Shown one piece after another: positions 17,319 through 26,695 of a stretch of DNA of 64,000 nt. How positions within the stretch are numbered: the stretch's first letter is position 1; each line of letters starts with the position of its first letter. Position numbers and translations under genes: made by a program. The stretch is from Flavobacterium poyangense (GTDB taxonomy: Bacteria > Bacteroidota > Bacteroidia > Flavobacteriales > Flavobacteriaceae). The DNA lies in assembly GCF_011751075.1 (NCBI RefSeq), contig NZ_JAALLN010000006.1, forward strand, positions 62,001 to 126,000, given 5' to 3'. The notes under the pieces are model-generated. The model had not been told where the DNA came from, made no database searches, and worked only from the letters and a program-made list of their open reading frames with translations.

Positions 17319-17420
17319 TTGTCATTCCGAAGAATGAGGAATCGCACAAGAAATTCAACAAAGATTGGCGACATGCTGTATGGAGCTACTACTGCGATTC
17401 CTCATTCTTCGGAATGACAA
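17319..17420. repeat. 102-bp palindromic repeat (TGTCATTCCGAAGAATGAGG family), copy 1
   Basis: Perfect 28-bp inverted arms at 17319-17346 and 17393-17420 begin with TTGTCATTCCGAAGAATGAG. The 46-bp centre contains ATTGGCGA and GGAGCTACTA, which recur, inverted, in the two copies near 26.6 kb. The rest of the 294-bp gap carries a further degraded CATTCGGAATGACAG word and nothing else recognisable. Confidence 0.8.
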
Positions 17421-17508
17421 CAAGACGGCAACTCTGCAAACATAGAATGACAAAAAGAGAGTGAGTTGACAGGTGTTCTTTATCTCACTCCAGAACAAAT
17501 TACAACGT

Positions 17509-19971
17509 CTATTTATCCCTCTTTCCCCACTTAATTTTCATCTTCCCTTCATCATCCAAAGCTATCAAATGCAACACAATACCACGTTGGCGGACGGCAT
17601 CACGTTCGGCTTTGCTGGCTAGTTTGACGTCATTTTTGGAGTTGCGGAGTGGAATGGTGAGGCCTAGATTAGTGCCACGGCCAAAAGAATAAATGCCTTC
17701 GATGTCAAAGTTTAAGACACTTGAGCTGATGGTTAGATTGTGGACATCGATTTGTTCTCCACGTAAATTGACATTGCCGGATAAATCGCTAAAGGTGATG
17801 TTTTTGACATCTCGAAACGGAAAAGCAAATTTGCCGACTCTTACAATTGGTTCGAAATCCAGCAGGGCTCCCTGATTGACTTTGAAATTCAGACTTCCCG
17901 TCATAGAGTTGGTGACTAGTTCACCTTTGCTGTTTATTAAACCACTTACATTGGCATTCGAACTGAGTTTTCCCTTGATGTTTTTTGGACTGAAAGACTG
18001 AATTCCGAAGTTGTTGAACGAATGCAAAAAGCTTGCAATATCAACACGGCTAACTTGTGCATTAGAGCGGAACGTATAATTAGTTCCTTTTGGTTCGATT
18101 GATCCGCTAAATGCGATGCTTCCACCTGAAGTTTGCACCGAACCGTTTTTTAAGGACAATTTTGAATCTAACATCTGAATCACGGCCGATGTATGGGTGG
18201 CGGTTAGTTTTCCGTAGTTGATTTTATCGGCTTTGAGGTCGATTACTACCGCGCATTTTTCGATTACAGACCGCATCTGATTAGAGAAATTGATATTTTT
18301 GGCCGCCTTTTGCGTGGATCTTTTGGTTTGAGAGGTTTTTAAGATTCCTAAAAATTGTTTTACATCGATGTTTGGGCAATAGACATTCCAGTTGACAACC
18401 ATTTTTTCGGGAGCGTCATAATAGAGGTTCAGGAAGTTGTCGATTTTTCCGTTTATGCGAAAACTGTTGTTCTTGTGTTTGTAGGTAATTTGTTTAATGA
18501 TAAGCGCCTGCTCGGTAAAATTGAGTTCAATGTTTGTTTTTTCGGCGTGAATTTTTTTTGGCACATAGTCAAACGAGGCGTCGCTTATGTTTACATTGCC
18601 CGTAAATCGGGGTTTGGTGATGTACAGATCGACAATGTTAAATTGAAAATTCAAACCTGCATGCGCATGGCCACTAGTAAAATGAATCCATTTATCACTG
18701 CACATTTCGTTGATATTCTGAATGTCAAAATCAGAACTCATGTTTCCTGTGGCAATGGGATTTTCTAAATTATTGATGACGACACGTGGAATTTTAACTG
18801 GAATTTTATGGTATTTCGCATCAAAATAACTCAGAATAATGGCTGAGTTGGCATCGTTGAATCCGTCTTTGGACTTGAAATTATTGGTAAAAATCCCTTT
18901 AAAATTACAATCGGTAAAAAGTCCGTCGGGGATGGTGAGTTCGTTGTTGGCGATTTCGGCTTGAACCACAATTCTCGGATCGCCCTGATCATTAAAGTCT
19001 CCTTTGATGTCGCAATTGACGTCAATTTCTTTTTTTAGATTAAATCGGTTAAGCTTAGAACTGATGTTATCCGATAATAAGTTCGAAGCATTTTGCCATA
19101 AAATAGTAGTCCCGATATTGATTCCGAATTGGGAATTGGCTTTGCCGACATTAAAAAAAGCACGAATATCAAAAGAATCCGTTCCGATTTTTAAGTTACG
19201 GGTGTTCACATTTATTTTCTGATTTTTGGAGGAGTACGAAATGTCAAAAGTACCCTGAAGTACTTTTTGCTTAGCGAAACTTCCATGAACGGTATTAAAG
19301 GCCAGACTTTTAATAGTAGTTTTTAAAAATAAATTGGTCTGCCAGTCGTCGCCATCGTAATCTACTTTTGATTTTAAACGGGCAACATCAAAATCAAAGA
19401 GTTTATGACCAATGCGATTGTCTAAAGTAAAATGTACATTGTTGAGTTCGATCTGACCAATTGTAGTTTCCGTTTCGGATTTGTCCTCTGGCGTTTTTTT
19501 CTTTTTAGGTTTAAAGATATCCGAATTCGAATAACCATTTTCGGCTTTATAAAGGTAGATTTCGGCCTCGTTTATCAGGATTTTACGAATGTTGATTTCG
19601 TGTTGCAGCAAACTCCAAACGTTCAGGCGTACTTCTATTTCTTTGGTTTTTAGTAAGGTATGTTTGTGTGTTTTCCATTGTTTGTCTTTGAGGCTGACCT
19701 CTTTTAAAGCCAGAGTAAAGTTCGGAAAACCGGTTAGAAACTTGTACTGAAAATCACCAATATGAAAATCACCGTTGATGTTTTCGTTTATTTTAGCATT
19801 TACTTTGGTTATAATTTCAGGCTTATTCCGGTTGAAATAAAAAGACAAAGTACCCGAAGCAAGAAGAAGAAGTGCGATGCAACTCAGAATAAAAAAGCCA
19901 AAGCGTTTGGCATATTTTTTAAAATGAACCGATTGCAAAAAGTCTTTTATTTGAAGTAAAGTTGCTTTCAT
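17509..19971 (-). CDS. large AsmA-like membrane-anchored protein
   Basis: 820 residues. An N-terminal TM helix (about 24-46) follows a short cytoplasmic segment; the remainder is predicted periplasmic beta-rich structure. NINGDFHIGDFQYKFLTGFPNFTLALKEVSLKD is the AsmA N-terminal pattern, and the C-terminal AsmA_2 domain includes GSLNFKVNQGALLDFEPI and ISSSVLNFDIEGIYSFG. Related proteins (AsmA, TamB, YhdP) form bridge-like grooves for phospholipid movement between membranes; this role is inferred from the family. The gene is single and lies between repeat-rich spacers. Confidence 0.82.
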   Translation of the reverse strand: MKATLLQIKDFLQSVHFKKYAKRFGFFILSCIALLLLASGTLSFYFNRNKPEIITKVNAKINENINGDFHIGDFQYKFLTGFPNFTLALKEVSLKDKQWKTHKHTLLKTKEIEVRLNVWSLLQHEINIRKILINEAEIYLYKAENGYSNSDIFKPKKKKTPEDKSETETTIGQIELNNVHFTLDNRIGHKLFDFDVARLKSKVDYDGDDWQTNLFLKTTIKSLAFNTVHGSFAKQKVLQGTFDISYSSKNQKINVNTRNLKIGTDSFDIRAFFNVGKANSQFGINIGTTILWQNASNLLSDNISSKLNRFNLKKEIDVNCDIKGDFNDQGDPRIVVQAEIANNELTIPDGLFTDCNFKGIFTNNFKSKDGFNDANSAIILSYFDAKYHKIPVKIPRVVINNLENPIATGNMSSDFDIQNINEMCSDKWIHFTSGHAHAGLNFQFNIVDLYITKPRFTGNVNISDASFDYVPKKIHAEKTNIELNFTEQALIIKQITYKHKNNSFRINGKIDNFLNLYYDAPEKMVVNWNVYCPNIDVKQFLGILKTSQTKRSTQKAAKNINFSNQMRSVIEKCAVVIDLKADKINYGKLTATHTSAVIQMLDSKLSLKNGSVQTSGGSIAFSGSIEPKGTNYTFRSNAQVSRVDIASFLHSFNNFGIQSFSPKNIKGKLSSNANVSGLINSKGELVTNSMTGSLNFKVNQGALLDFEPIVRVGKFAFPFRDVKNITFSDLSGNVNLRGEQIDVHNLTISSSVLNFDIEGIYSFGRGTNLGLTIPLRNSKNDVKLASKAERDAVRQRGIVLHLIALDDEGKMKIKWGKRDK

Positions 19972-20136
19972 CTTAACAAATTTTCGGAATGATTAAAGAT
20001 ACATTAAAAAAGAAAGGTATTTTTAAAAAGATGTTTGGGTTTAAATTTACGGATCAAACCTAATAAACCTGAAACTGATATAATAAAGAGGGGGCTTCGA
20101 CTTCGCTCAGCTTGATAAACGGGTTTTAATCAATTT

Positions 20137-20300
20137 AGGTTGTGAGTTGTAAAAGGTAAATTGTAAAATGTAAGCTTGAAAGGTTTTGTGTTTTGTTTGA
20201 TATTTCTAAATGTAATATTATATTCATAAGTGTTTGTATGCTATAAACAAAACTTACTGCTTTCAGTATCTCACATCTCACATTTTACAACTTACAACCT
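20137..20300. repeat. about 164-bp inverted-repeat element (TTGTAAAATG family)
   Basis: AGGTTGTGAGTTGTAAAA at 20137 and the inverse of TTTTACAACTTACAACCT ending at 20300 match in 17 of 18 positions. The interior AAACAAAACTTACTGCTTTC and the TCTCACATCTCACATTTTAC end resemble the element at 45,094-45,274. The 531-bp gap (19,972-20,502) also holds a CTTCGACTTCGCTCAGC word at 20,095 and the trxA promoter; nothing else is seen. Confidence 0.65.
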
Positions 20301-20394
20301 GAATTAATTATTAATCGAGTTAAGGTCAAAAACAGGAATTCTATCATTAATATAAGTATTGACAATACATTTATAATGAAAACTAATTTACGAA

Positions 20395-20428
20395 TTGCGT
20401 TTGATTGGTTTTAAATTTCTAAATTTGT
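20395..20428 (+). promoter_or_regulatory. trxA: vegetative promoter for trxA
   Basis: TTG (20395-20397), 23-bp spacer, TAAATTTG (20421-20428). Another TTG at 20402 gives a 16-bp spacer. The 5' untranslated region would be about 70 nt. Confidence 0.5.
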
Positions 20429-20502
20429 ACCTCAGATTAAAAAACGAATTAAGAAATGTTCCCTGAGAAATTTCAAAGGGATGAACTTTAAATGAATTTA
20501 TT

Positions 20503-20820
20503 ATGGCATTAGCAATTACAGATGCTACTTTTGAAGAAGTAGTTTTGAAATCAGATAAACCGGTAATGGTAGATTTTTGGGCAGCATGGTGTGGTCCTTG
20601 TCGTATGGTTGGTCCAATCATTGACCAATTAAGTGACGAATACGCAGGAAAAGTAGTTGTTGGTAAGGTAGATGTAGATGCAAACCAGGAATTCGCTGCA
20701 AAATATGGTGTGCGTAACATACCAACTGTTTTGGTTTTCCATAACGGTGAAGTAGTAGGGAAACAAGTAGGAGTTGCTCCGAAACAAACCTATGCAGATA
20801 GCTTAGACGCTTTGTTGTAA
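20503..20820 (+). CDS. trxA: thioredoxin
   Basis: 105 residues, the usual thioredoxin length, with the redox site WAAWCGPCRMVGP, DVDANQEFAAKYGVRNIPT (cis-Pro) and FHNGEVVGKQVG. No signal peptide, so it acts in the cytoplasm as a general disulfide reductase with thioredoxin reductase. It has its own promoter and a terminator 24 bp downstream, so it is monocistronic. Confidence 0.97.
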   Translation: MALAITDATFEEVVLKSDKPVMVDFWAAWCGPCRMVGPIIDQLSDEYAGKVVVGKVDVDANQEFAAKYGVRNIPTVLVFHNGEVVGKQVGVAPKQTYADSLDALL

Positions 20821-20843
20821 TCGTAAGATTATAATTTATACTC

Positions 20844-20871
20844 AAGGTCTGACGAAAGTCGGACCTTTTTT
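20844..20871 (+). terminator. intrinsic terminator of trxA
   Basis: AAGGTCTGAC-GAAA-GTCGGACCTT with a T run. One G-T mismatch pair in the stem. Confidence 0.8.
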
Positions 20872-20991
20872 ATTGAAAGAGTATGGTGAAAATTGTTTCT
20901 TTCTTTGATTAAATAAAATAAAAAAAGCAGGTTGTTTAGTAAAAGCTAAGAAAGTGTTTTTTATTTTTAACGAATCTTAACTTCTTTAAAA

Positions 20992-23568
20992 ATGAAAATT
21001 TTCTACAGCCTTCTTTTCTGTTTTACGATCGCAACAACCGGATTCTCTCAAACGAAAGAAAAAGGAACCCTTGTTTTAGATAATGGTGTTTCAGAGCAAT
21101 TGGCTCGTTTTCGAAAGCAGCAAATTTCAGAGTTGTCTTATGGATTGTCGTTTGAGATTCCGAATCAAAAAGACCAAGATATCAACTCCAATCTGGTTTT
21201 GAATCTTACGCTGTCTACTTTAAAAGAGCCTTTGTACTTAGATTTTAAAGAGCAAACGCAAAACATAAAAGCAATCAAAATAAACGGAAAAGGCAGTGCC
21301 ATTTTGCATGAAAAAGGCCATGTCGTTATTCCGGCTCAAGATTTGATTTTAGGCAAAAACACGATCGAGATTTCTTTTATTGCGGGGAACTTATCCCTAA
21401 ATCGTAACGATGATTTTCTGTATACTTTATTAGTTCCGGATCGTGCAAGTACATTATTTCCGTGTTTTGATCAGCCTGATATTAAGGCGACTTATAAACT
21501 GAGTCTTACCGTTCCAAAAGAATGGTCGGTTTTGGCAGGCGGTTTTGTAAAAGAGAAACAAGAGCAAGGTGATTTTGTAAAATATACTTTTGGTGAATCA
21601 GATAAGATGAGTACCTATCTGTTTTCATTTGTTGCCGGGAAGTTTAAAAGCGTTACCCAAAAACCGGGTAATTTACAGATGACGATGTTGTATCGAGAGA
21701 ACAATCCTGAAAAATTGCAAACCAGTACCGATACTATTTTTAGACTGCATCAACAATCGTTGGATTTTTTAGAAAAATATACGAATTGTAAATTCCCTTT
21801 TCAAAAGCTGGATTACGCTTCGATTCCTGTTTTTCAATATGGAGGAATGGAACATGTTGGCGCCATTCAATACAAAGAATCGACTTTGTTTTTGGATAAT
21901 ACGACAACGGATAGCGAGAAACTGGACCGTGCTAAACTAATCGCTCACGAAACATCGCATATGTGGTTTGGAGATTTGGTGACGATGAAATGGTTTAATG
22001 ATGTCTGGATGAAAGAGGTGTTTGCAAATTTTATGGCAGATAAAATTATGAATCCGATTTTCCCGAAGGTCAATCATAATCTGCAGTTTTTTACCGCTCA
22101 TTATGCCAGTGCTTATGCCGAAGATCGCTCATTGGGAACACATCCGATCAGACAAAATTTAGCAAATCTGAAAGACGCCGGTTCACTTTATGGAAGTATC
22201 ATTTACAATAAAGCGCCTATTATGATGCGTCAGTTAGAAGCTTCAATGGGAAAAGAAGCTTTTCAGAAAGGAATTGAAAAATACATTAAAAAATACGCCA
22301 ACGACAATGCAGAATGGAATAATCTGGTTGAAATTCTGGATGCCGAAACGCCGCTGGATATGAAGAAATGGAGTACCGTGTGGGTAAATAAGTCAGGAAG
22401 ACCTCTACTGAAAGACAAAATAACATACGATGCTCAAAACCGAATCTCGAGCTTTGAAATTCTACAAGTAGCAGAAGATAAATCAGCAAACGTTTGGCCT
22501 CAGATTTTCGAAATCGGTTTGGTTTATGCGGATAAGGTAAAAGTGGTAAGCGTAAATCTAAAAGGCAAAAGTATTGCTTTGAAACAGTTAATCGGACTTC
22601 CAAAGCCGATTAGTGTGGTTTACAATTACAATGGTTTTGGATATGGCGTTTTTCCGCTTGACGGGAATAATTCGGAGGTTGTCTTGACTTTAAAAGAGGA
22701 GGTTGCTAGAGCATCAACATACAGCAATATTTATGAAAATACCTTAACAGGAACTATTTTACCGGTTAAAGCGTTTGATTGTTTTATAAAAGGAATTCAA
22801 AGTGAACAAAACGAATTGGTTCTAAAAATAATTGCCAATCAGACCAGCGCTATTTTTTGGAAATTCCTGACCGAAAAGCAGCAAGCTGAAAGACAAAAAC
22901 AATTAGAAGATATTGTTTACGATCGTTTGCAGGCTAATTTACCGGGGAACATCAAAAAGACGCTGTTTAATTTGTTTAGTTCAATTGTCTATTCAGATTC
23001 AGGTAAAGAGAAGCTGTATAAGATTTGGACTAAAGAAACGGTTATTTCAGGTTTGAAATTAAACGAAGACGATTATACCAATATCGCAATGAATTTGGCT
23101 ATATTTAAACATCAAAAAGCAGTTGAGATTTTGGATAAAACCAAAACAGCGATTTCAAATCCGGACAAACAAAAACGTTTCGAGTTTCTGCTTCCTTCTT
23201 TATCTAGTGAAGAATCCGTTCGAAATGGCTTCATGGAATCTTTAAAAGACGATAAAAACAGAGAAAAAGAATCATGGGTTTCCGTAGGTTTGGCTAACAT
23301 ACATCATCCGTTACGTCAGGAAAGCGCGCAAAAGTATATTAGATTTTCATTAGATTTGACAGATGAAATTCAACGTACAGGAGATATCTTCTTTCCAAAA
23401 GACTGGTTGAATAATACCGTTGGTAAATATTCTTCAAAATATGCTTTTGATGAAGTACAGCGATTTCTAAAAGAGAATCCGGGGTTTAGTCCAATTCTCA
23501 AAAGAAAATTATTGCAGGCAACAGACGGGTTGTACCGTGCTCAAAAAATTAAAAAAGAAACCGAATGA
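20992..23568 (+). CDS. exported M1 family aminopeptidase
   Basis: 858 residues. Signal peptide KIFYSLLFCFTIATTGFSQ; N-terminal saddle-like domain; catalytic domain with the exopeptidase motif YGGMEHVGA, the zinc site HETSHMWFGDLVTMKWFNDVWMKE (HExxH plus Glu 18 residues on); C-terminal helical ERAP1-like domain. It would remove N-terminal residues from peptides in the periplasm or at the surface. Its last four bases (ATGA) overlap the start of the DUF58 gene, implying coupled translation. Confidence 0.93.
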   Translation: MKIFYSLLFCFTIATTGFSQTKEKGTLVLDNGVSEQLARFRKQQISELSYGLSFEIPNQKDQDINSNLVLNLTLSTLKEPLYLDFKEQTQNIKAIKINGKGSAILHEKGHVVIPAQDLILGKNTIEISFIAGNLSLNRNDDFLYTLLVPDRASTLFPCFDQPDIKATYKLSLTVPKEWSVLAGGFVKEKQEQGDFVKYTFGESDKMSTYLFSFVAGKFKSVTQKPGNLQMTMLYRENNPEKLQTSTDTIFRLHQQSLDFLEKYTNCKFPFQKLDYASIPVFQYGGMEHVGAIQYKESTLFLDNTTTDSEKLDRAKLIAHETSHMWFGDLVTMKWFNDVWMKEVFANFMADKIMNPIFPKVNHNLQFFTAHYASAYAEDRSLGTHPIRQNLANLKDAGSLYGSIIYNKAPIMMRQLEASMGKEAFQKGIEKYIKKYANDNAEWNNLVEILDAETPLDMKKWSTVWVNKSGRPLLKDKITYDAQNRISSFEILQVAEDKSANVWPQIFEIGLVYADKVKVVSVNLKGKSIALKQLIGLPKPISVVYNYNGFGYGVFPLDGNNSEVVLTLKEEVARASTYSNIYENTLTGTILPVKAFDCFIKGIQSEQNELVLKIIANQTSAIFWKFLTEKQQAERQKQLEDIVYDRLQANLPGNIKKTLFNLFSSIVYSDSGKEKLYKIWTKETVISGLKLNEDDYTNIAMNLAIFKHQKAVEILDKTKTAISNPDKQKRFEFLLPSLSSEESVRNGFMESLKDDKNREKESWVSVGLANIHHPLRQESAQKYIRFSLDLTDEIQRTGDIFFPKDWLNNTVGKYSSKYAFDEVQRFLKENPGFSPILKRKLLQATDGLYRAQKIKKETE

Positions 23569-24491
23569 AAATTGAATCGGAAATAGAGAAAGTCTCCAGT
23601 TTTCAGCATCTCGAAATGCTGGCCAATCAGGTGGTGGAAGGTTTTATCTCCGGAATGCATAAAAGTCCGTTTCACGGCTTCTCGGCTGAATTTGCCGAAC
23701 ATAAAGTGTATAATGCCGGCGAAAGCACCAAACATATCGATTGGAAATTATTTGCCAAAACAGACCGTTTGTATACCAAACGTTTTGAGGAAGAAACCAA
23801 TTTGCGTTGTCATATTATTGTCGACAATTCGTCGTCAATGCATTATCCGGAGCTAAAATCAAATCAGCCTTTTTACGAAAAGAAGATTGGTTTTTCGGTT
23901 CTGGCCTCAGCAGTTTTAATGAACATCCTAAAGAAACAGCGTGATGCCGTTGGTTTGAGTGTTTTCTCAGATACGTATGAATATTATGCTCCCGAAAAAG
24001 GAAGTGATCGCCATCACAGAATGTTGCTGAACAAATTAGAGCAACTGCTGGAACAACCAAAAGTCAAAAAAAGCACCGATACTATTACCTATTTGCATCA
24101 GATCGCGGAGAAAATACACCGTCGTTCGATGATTATCCTGTTTACAGATATGTTGCAGTCTGAAGAAGATGAAAAGTTGTTTAATGCGCTGCAACATCTG
24201 AAACACAACAAACACAAAGTGGTTTTGTTTCACGTGATAGATGATAAAACAGAGCTGAAATTTGACTTTGATAATACGCCGCGTAAGTTTATAGACGTAG
24301 AAACAGGAGAAGAAGTATCGATTTTTGCCGATAATGTAAAAGAGGAATATGAAAAAAGAGCAGAGGAGTACTTTAAAAAATTGTATTTGACCTGTGCAAA
24401 GAACCAAATTAAGTACGTTCCGGTAAATGTTGGCGATAATTTTGAAAAAATACTCACGACATATTTGGTTGAAAAACAAAACTTTGCGTAA
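23565..24491 (+). CDS. DUF58 / von Willebrand A-like protein
   Basis: 308 residues. The DUF58 core is clear: FHGFSAEFAEHKVYNAGESTKHIDWKLFAKTDRLYTKRFEEE, then the MIDAS-like HIIVDNSSSMHYP (DxSxS). No signal peptide. DUF58 proteins usually sit beside MoxR ATPases and BatA/BatD membrane proteins in chaperone or stress-tolerance clusters; here the only partner is the overlapping M1 peptidase gene (ATGA overlap). Role unknown; perhaps a cytoplasmic adaptor. Confidence 0.85.
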   Translation: MKIESEIEKVSSFQHLEMLANQVVEGFISGMHKSPFHGFSAEFAEHKVYNAGESTKHIDWKLFAKTDRLYTKRFEEETNLRCHIIVDNSSSMHYPELKSNQPFYEKKIGFSVLASAVLMNILKKQRDAVGLSVFSDTYEYYAPEKGSDRHHRMLLNKLEQLLEQPKVKKSTDTITYLHQIAEKIHRRSMIILFTDMLQSEEDEKLFNALQHLKHNKHKVVLFHVIDDKTELKFDFDNTPRKFIDVETGEEVSIFADNVKEEYEKRAEEYFKKLYLTCAKNQIKYVPVNVGDNFEKILTTYLVEKQNFA

Positions 24492-24529
24492 TTTTTTGAA
24501 AATTTATTTAAATTTTTTTACAAAAACGC

Positions 24530-24559
24530 TTGCAGAAACGAAATTCTGTACTATCTTTG
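24530..24559 (+). promoter_or_regulatory. promoter of first tRNA-Asp gene
   Basis: TTG (24530-24532), 19-bp spacer, TATCTTTG (24552-24559); the tRNA begins 19 bp later. Confidence 0.75.
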
Positions 24560-24577
24560 CAACCGCAATAACGCAGA

Positions 24578-24651
24578 GGTTTGGTAGTTCAGTTGGTTAG
24601 AATACATGCCTGTCACGCATGGGGTCGCGGGTTCGAGTCCCGTCCAGACCG
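24578..24651 (+). tRNA. tRNA-Asp (anticodon GUC)
   Basis: A 74-nt cloverleaf: acceptor GGTTTGG pairs with CCAGACC, anticodon loop CTGTCAC gives GTC, T-loop GTTCGAGTC, discriminator G. CCA is not encoded. Identical to the copy at 25218. Confidence 0.97.
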
Positions 24652-24661
24652 CAATATTGGG

Positions 24662-24691
24662 AAAAGCCTTTCTTAACGGAAAGGCTTTTTT
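24662..24691 (+). terminator. terminator of first tRNA-Asp
   Basis: AAAAGCCTTTC-TTAACG-GAAAGGCTTTTTT, starting 11 bp after the tRNA. Confidence 0.8.
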
Positions 24692-24830
24692 GCCCAAATA
24701 CGGTATCTAAGATTAGTTGTGTTGTTTTGCTACGAATTTGTAACTCGTAGCTGGTTTAGTAGTTAGACCAATGAAAAGCTTTCCACTTTTGTGGATGGCT
24801 TTTTTGATTTATACCATTTCGGGTTTTCTT

Positions 24831-24883
24831 TTCGAGTTTCGAGTTTCAAGTTTCGAGTTTCAAGTTTCGAGTTTCAAGTTTCG
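24831..24883. repeat. 14-bp tandem repeat (GAGTTTCAAGTTTC)n
   Basis: Alternating CGAGTTT and CAAGTTT heptads, nearly four 14-bp units, in the spacer between the two tRNA-Asp genes. A 140-codon open frame across this spacer is judged repeat-derived, not a gene. A hairpin (AAAAGC..GTGGA..GCTTTT) lies at 24774-24806. Confidence 0.8.
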
Positions 24884-25167
24884 GGCTTCAATAACTTTGC
24901 GTTTTCGCGACTTTGCGAGAGGTATAAAGAGAATTTGTTTTTCAACTCCCATTATTGGAATTTGGGATTTTAAAAATTTGGAATTTCCCTCCCATTCCGT
25001 AGTCATTTCCAAATACACCCTATATCTTATGACTAAAAAAAGTAGTCTTCCCGCTTCAAAATTGGAATTTGGAATTTTTAATCATTGGAATTTTAATTTC
25101 AATCAACCTAGTTATCAGACTGTTCTAAAAATTAACATTTTTATTTGTTTAAAAAACGCGAAAAAGC

Positions 25168-25198
25168 TTGTGAAATCAGAACTTCTGTCGTAGTTTTG
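25168..25198 (+). promoter_or_regulatory. promoter of second tRNA-Asp gene
   Basis: TTG (25168-25170), 20-bp spacer, TAGTTTTG (25191-25198); the tRNA begins 20 bp later. Confidence 0.75.
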
Positions 25199-25217
25199 CA
25201 CTCACAATAACGCAGTT

Positions 25218-25291
25218 GGTTTGGTAGTTCAGTTGGTTAGAATACATGCCTGTCACGCATGGGGTCGCGGGTTCGAGTCCCGTCCAGACCG
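25218..25291 (+). tRNA. tRNA-Asp (anticodon GUC), second copy
   Basis: Identical in all 74 positions to the tRNA at 24578, and the ACGCAG word upstream and the GCAATATTGG plus terminator downstream are also shared. A local duplication with separate promoters. Confidence 0.97.
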
Positions 25292-25303
25292 CAATATTGG
25301 AAG

Positions 25304-25331
25304 AAGCCTTTCTTAACGGAAAGGCTTTTTT
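25304..25331 (+). terminator. terminator of second tRNA-Asp
   Basis: AAGCCTTTC-TTAACG-GAAAGGCTT followed by T residues, a near copy of the first tRNA's terminator. Confidence 0.8.
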
Positions 25332-25382
25332 ATTTTGGAGTAATTTTAGATCTTATCCTTGTATTTAGCTAACTTTATGTTT

Positions 25383-25622
25383 TTAACCGCAAAGTCGAAA
25401 AGTCTTTTGCACGCAGATTTAGCAGATTAAGTTGATATTTTTGTTTGTTATTTCGATAAAAACAATCTGAATAAATCTGCGTGAAAAAATTTCACTGCGA
25501 ACATAGGAGTTCGCAAAGGTTTTACGCAAGGTCCGCTAAGATGAAAAAAGTTGTTTCGGTATAGCTTTGTGCACTTTGCGATTAGCTTGAACAAAAATCC
25601 TTACGATCTCTGCGGTTAAAAT
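25383..25622. repeat. composite intergenic repeat (ACGCAGATTTAGCAGATTA and GCAAAG words)
   Basis: An inverted pair, CACGCAGATTTAGCAGATTA (about 25410) and AATAAATCTGCGTG (about 25470), is bounded by AACCGCAAAG-type words at 25385 and their inverse TGCGGTTAAAA at 25613. Similar composites lie at 13.65-13.98, 56.45-56.7 and 60.65-60.93 kb. No gene is seen. Confidence 0.6.
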
Positions 25623-25691
25623 AGAAGTTTCTATAAAAACACACACAGTTTTTAATCTTAATCCAAAGTTTGTCGATATTCAGGTACTTCA

Positions 25692-26522
25692 ATGGAACAA
25701 TCAGCTCATAAATTAGACAAGTATTACATCAAAAAAGTAGATGCCGATAAAAAAAGTATTTACTGTCATCATGATTTGATGGGAGAGTTATTTGTTCCGA
25801 CGCATAAACACAACAAAGCACAGTTGCTTTATGCTGAAGGCGATGTTGTATTTGTGACTACCGAAACCAAAACCTATTTTTTACCCGCACGACATTTTAT
25901 ATGGATTCCAAGTGGAGTAGCGCACAGCATTCAGCCGAAATCTGAAAATGTGATGATGCGAAATTTATATTTTCCTGTTGAAAAGAACGAAAATGATTTT
26001 TACGGAAACGAAGGAATTTATCCGGTGAATAACCTACTTCTTCAAATGATGCTTTTTACGAATCAGTGGAATGGGGATCTAAAAAAGGGAAGTCCCAATT
26101 TTGTAATTGCCAAAGCGATAAAAGCTATCCTTCCTCAAATTTGTCTGTCCCACTTGCCTTTGGAGCTGCCTTTGCCAAAAGATCCCCGCTTAGGTAAAAT
26201 TTTGCGTTATGTAGAGAATAATTTAGGCGAAACAATTTTGTTTGCTGAGGTTGCGCATGAATTTGGATACAGCGAACGCTCTTTGTATCGCTTGTTTCAA
26301 AAGGATCTTAAAATGTCATTCATTCAATATTATACCATTAGAAGGATTTTAAAAGCAATTGAACTTTTACTAGAAAGAAAACTTTCCGTAAAAGAAGTAG
26401 CTCAGGAAGTAGGGTACAGTAGTGTTCCGACTTTTAGTAATACCTTTTATAAGATTTTAGGACAGCGCCCCTCTGATTACCTAAGTGGAGAAGAGGTCTT
26501 GGTAGGGACAAAGCAGAAATAG
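25692..26522 (+). CDS. AraC family transcriptional regulator
   Basis: 276 residues. The N-terminal cupin-like effector domain includes PTHKHNKAQLLYAEGDV and FIWIPSGVAHSI; the C-terminal domain has two HTH motifs (ILFAEVAHEFGYSERSLYRLFQ and LSVKEVAQEVGYSSVPTFSNTFYK). Such regulators respond to small molecules. It lies 580 bp upstream of the TolC/EmrA/EmrB-type efflux genes on the same strand and is a likely local regulator of them, though no operator was identified. Confidence 0.88.
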   Translation: MEQSAHKLDKYYIKKVDADKKSIYCHHDLMGELFVPTHKHNKAQLLYAEGDVVFVTTETKTYFLPARHFIWIPSGVAHSIQPKSENVMMRNLYFPVEKNENDFYGNEGIYPVNNLLLQMMLFTNQWNGDLKKGSPNFVIAKAIKAILPQICLSHLPLELPLPKDPRLGKILRYVENNLGETILFAEVAHEFGYSERSLYRLFQKDLKMSFIQYYTIRRILKAIELLLERKLSVKEVAQEVGYSSVPTFSNTFYKILGQRPSDYLSGEEVLVGTKQK

Positions 26523-26538
26523 TTTTAGACAGTTTTCT

Positions 26539-26638
26539 GTCATTCCGAAGAATGAGGAATCGCACTAGTAGCTCCGCACAGAATATCACCAATCTTTGTC
26601 GATTTACGTGTGTGACTTCTCCTTTGTCGAAGTGACAG
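26539..26638. repeat. palindromic repeat, TGTCATTCCGAAGAATGAGG family, copy 2
   Basis: Starts TGTCATTCCGAAGAATGAGG like the element at 17319; contains AGTAGCTCC and CCAATCTTTGTCGATTTACG; the right arm is diverged (TGACTTCTCCTTTGTCGAAG). Confidence 0.7.
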
Positions 26639-26695
26639 AAGTAGGGGGTGATCGGATTACTAAAAGCTGCAAGTTTCACTAATCTGCGCACAGTA

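Noticed and set aside
24771..25193. 140-codon frame between the tRNA-Asp genes
   Set aside because: It crosses a 14-bp tandem repeat, and its Phe/Ser/Arg pattern simply reflects the repeated words.
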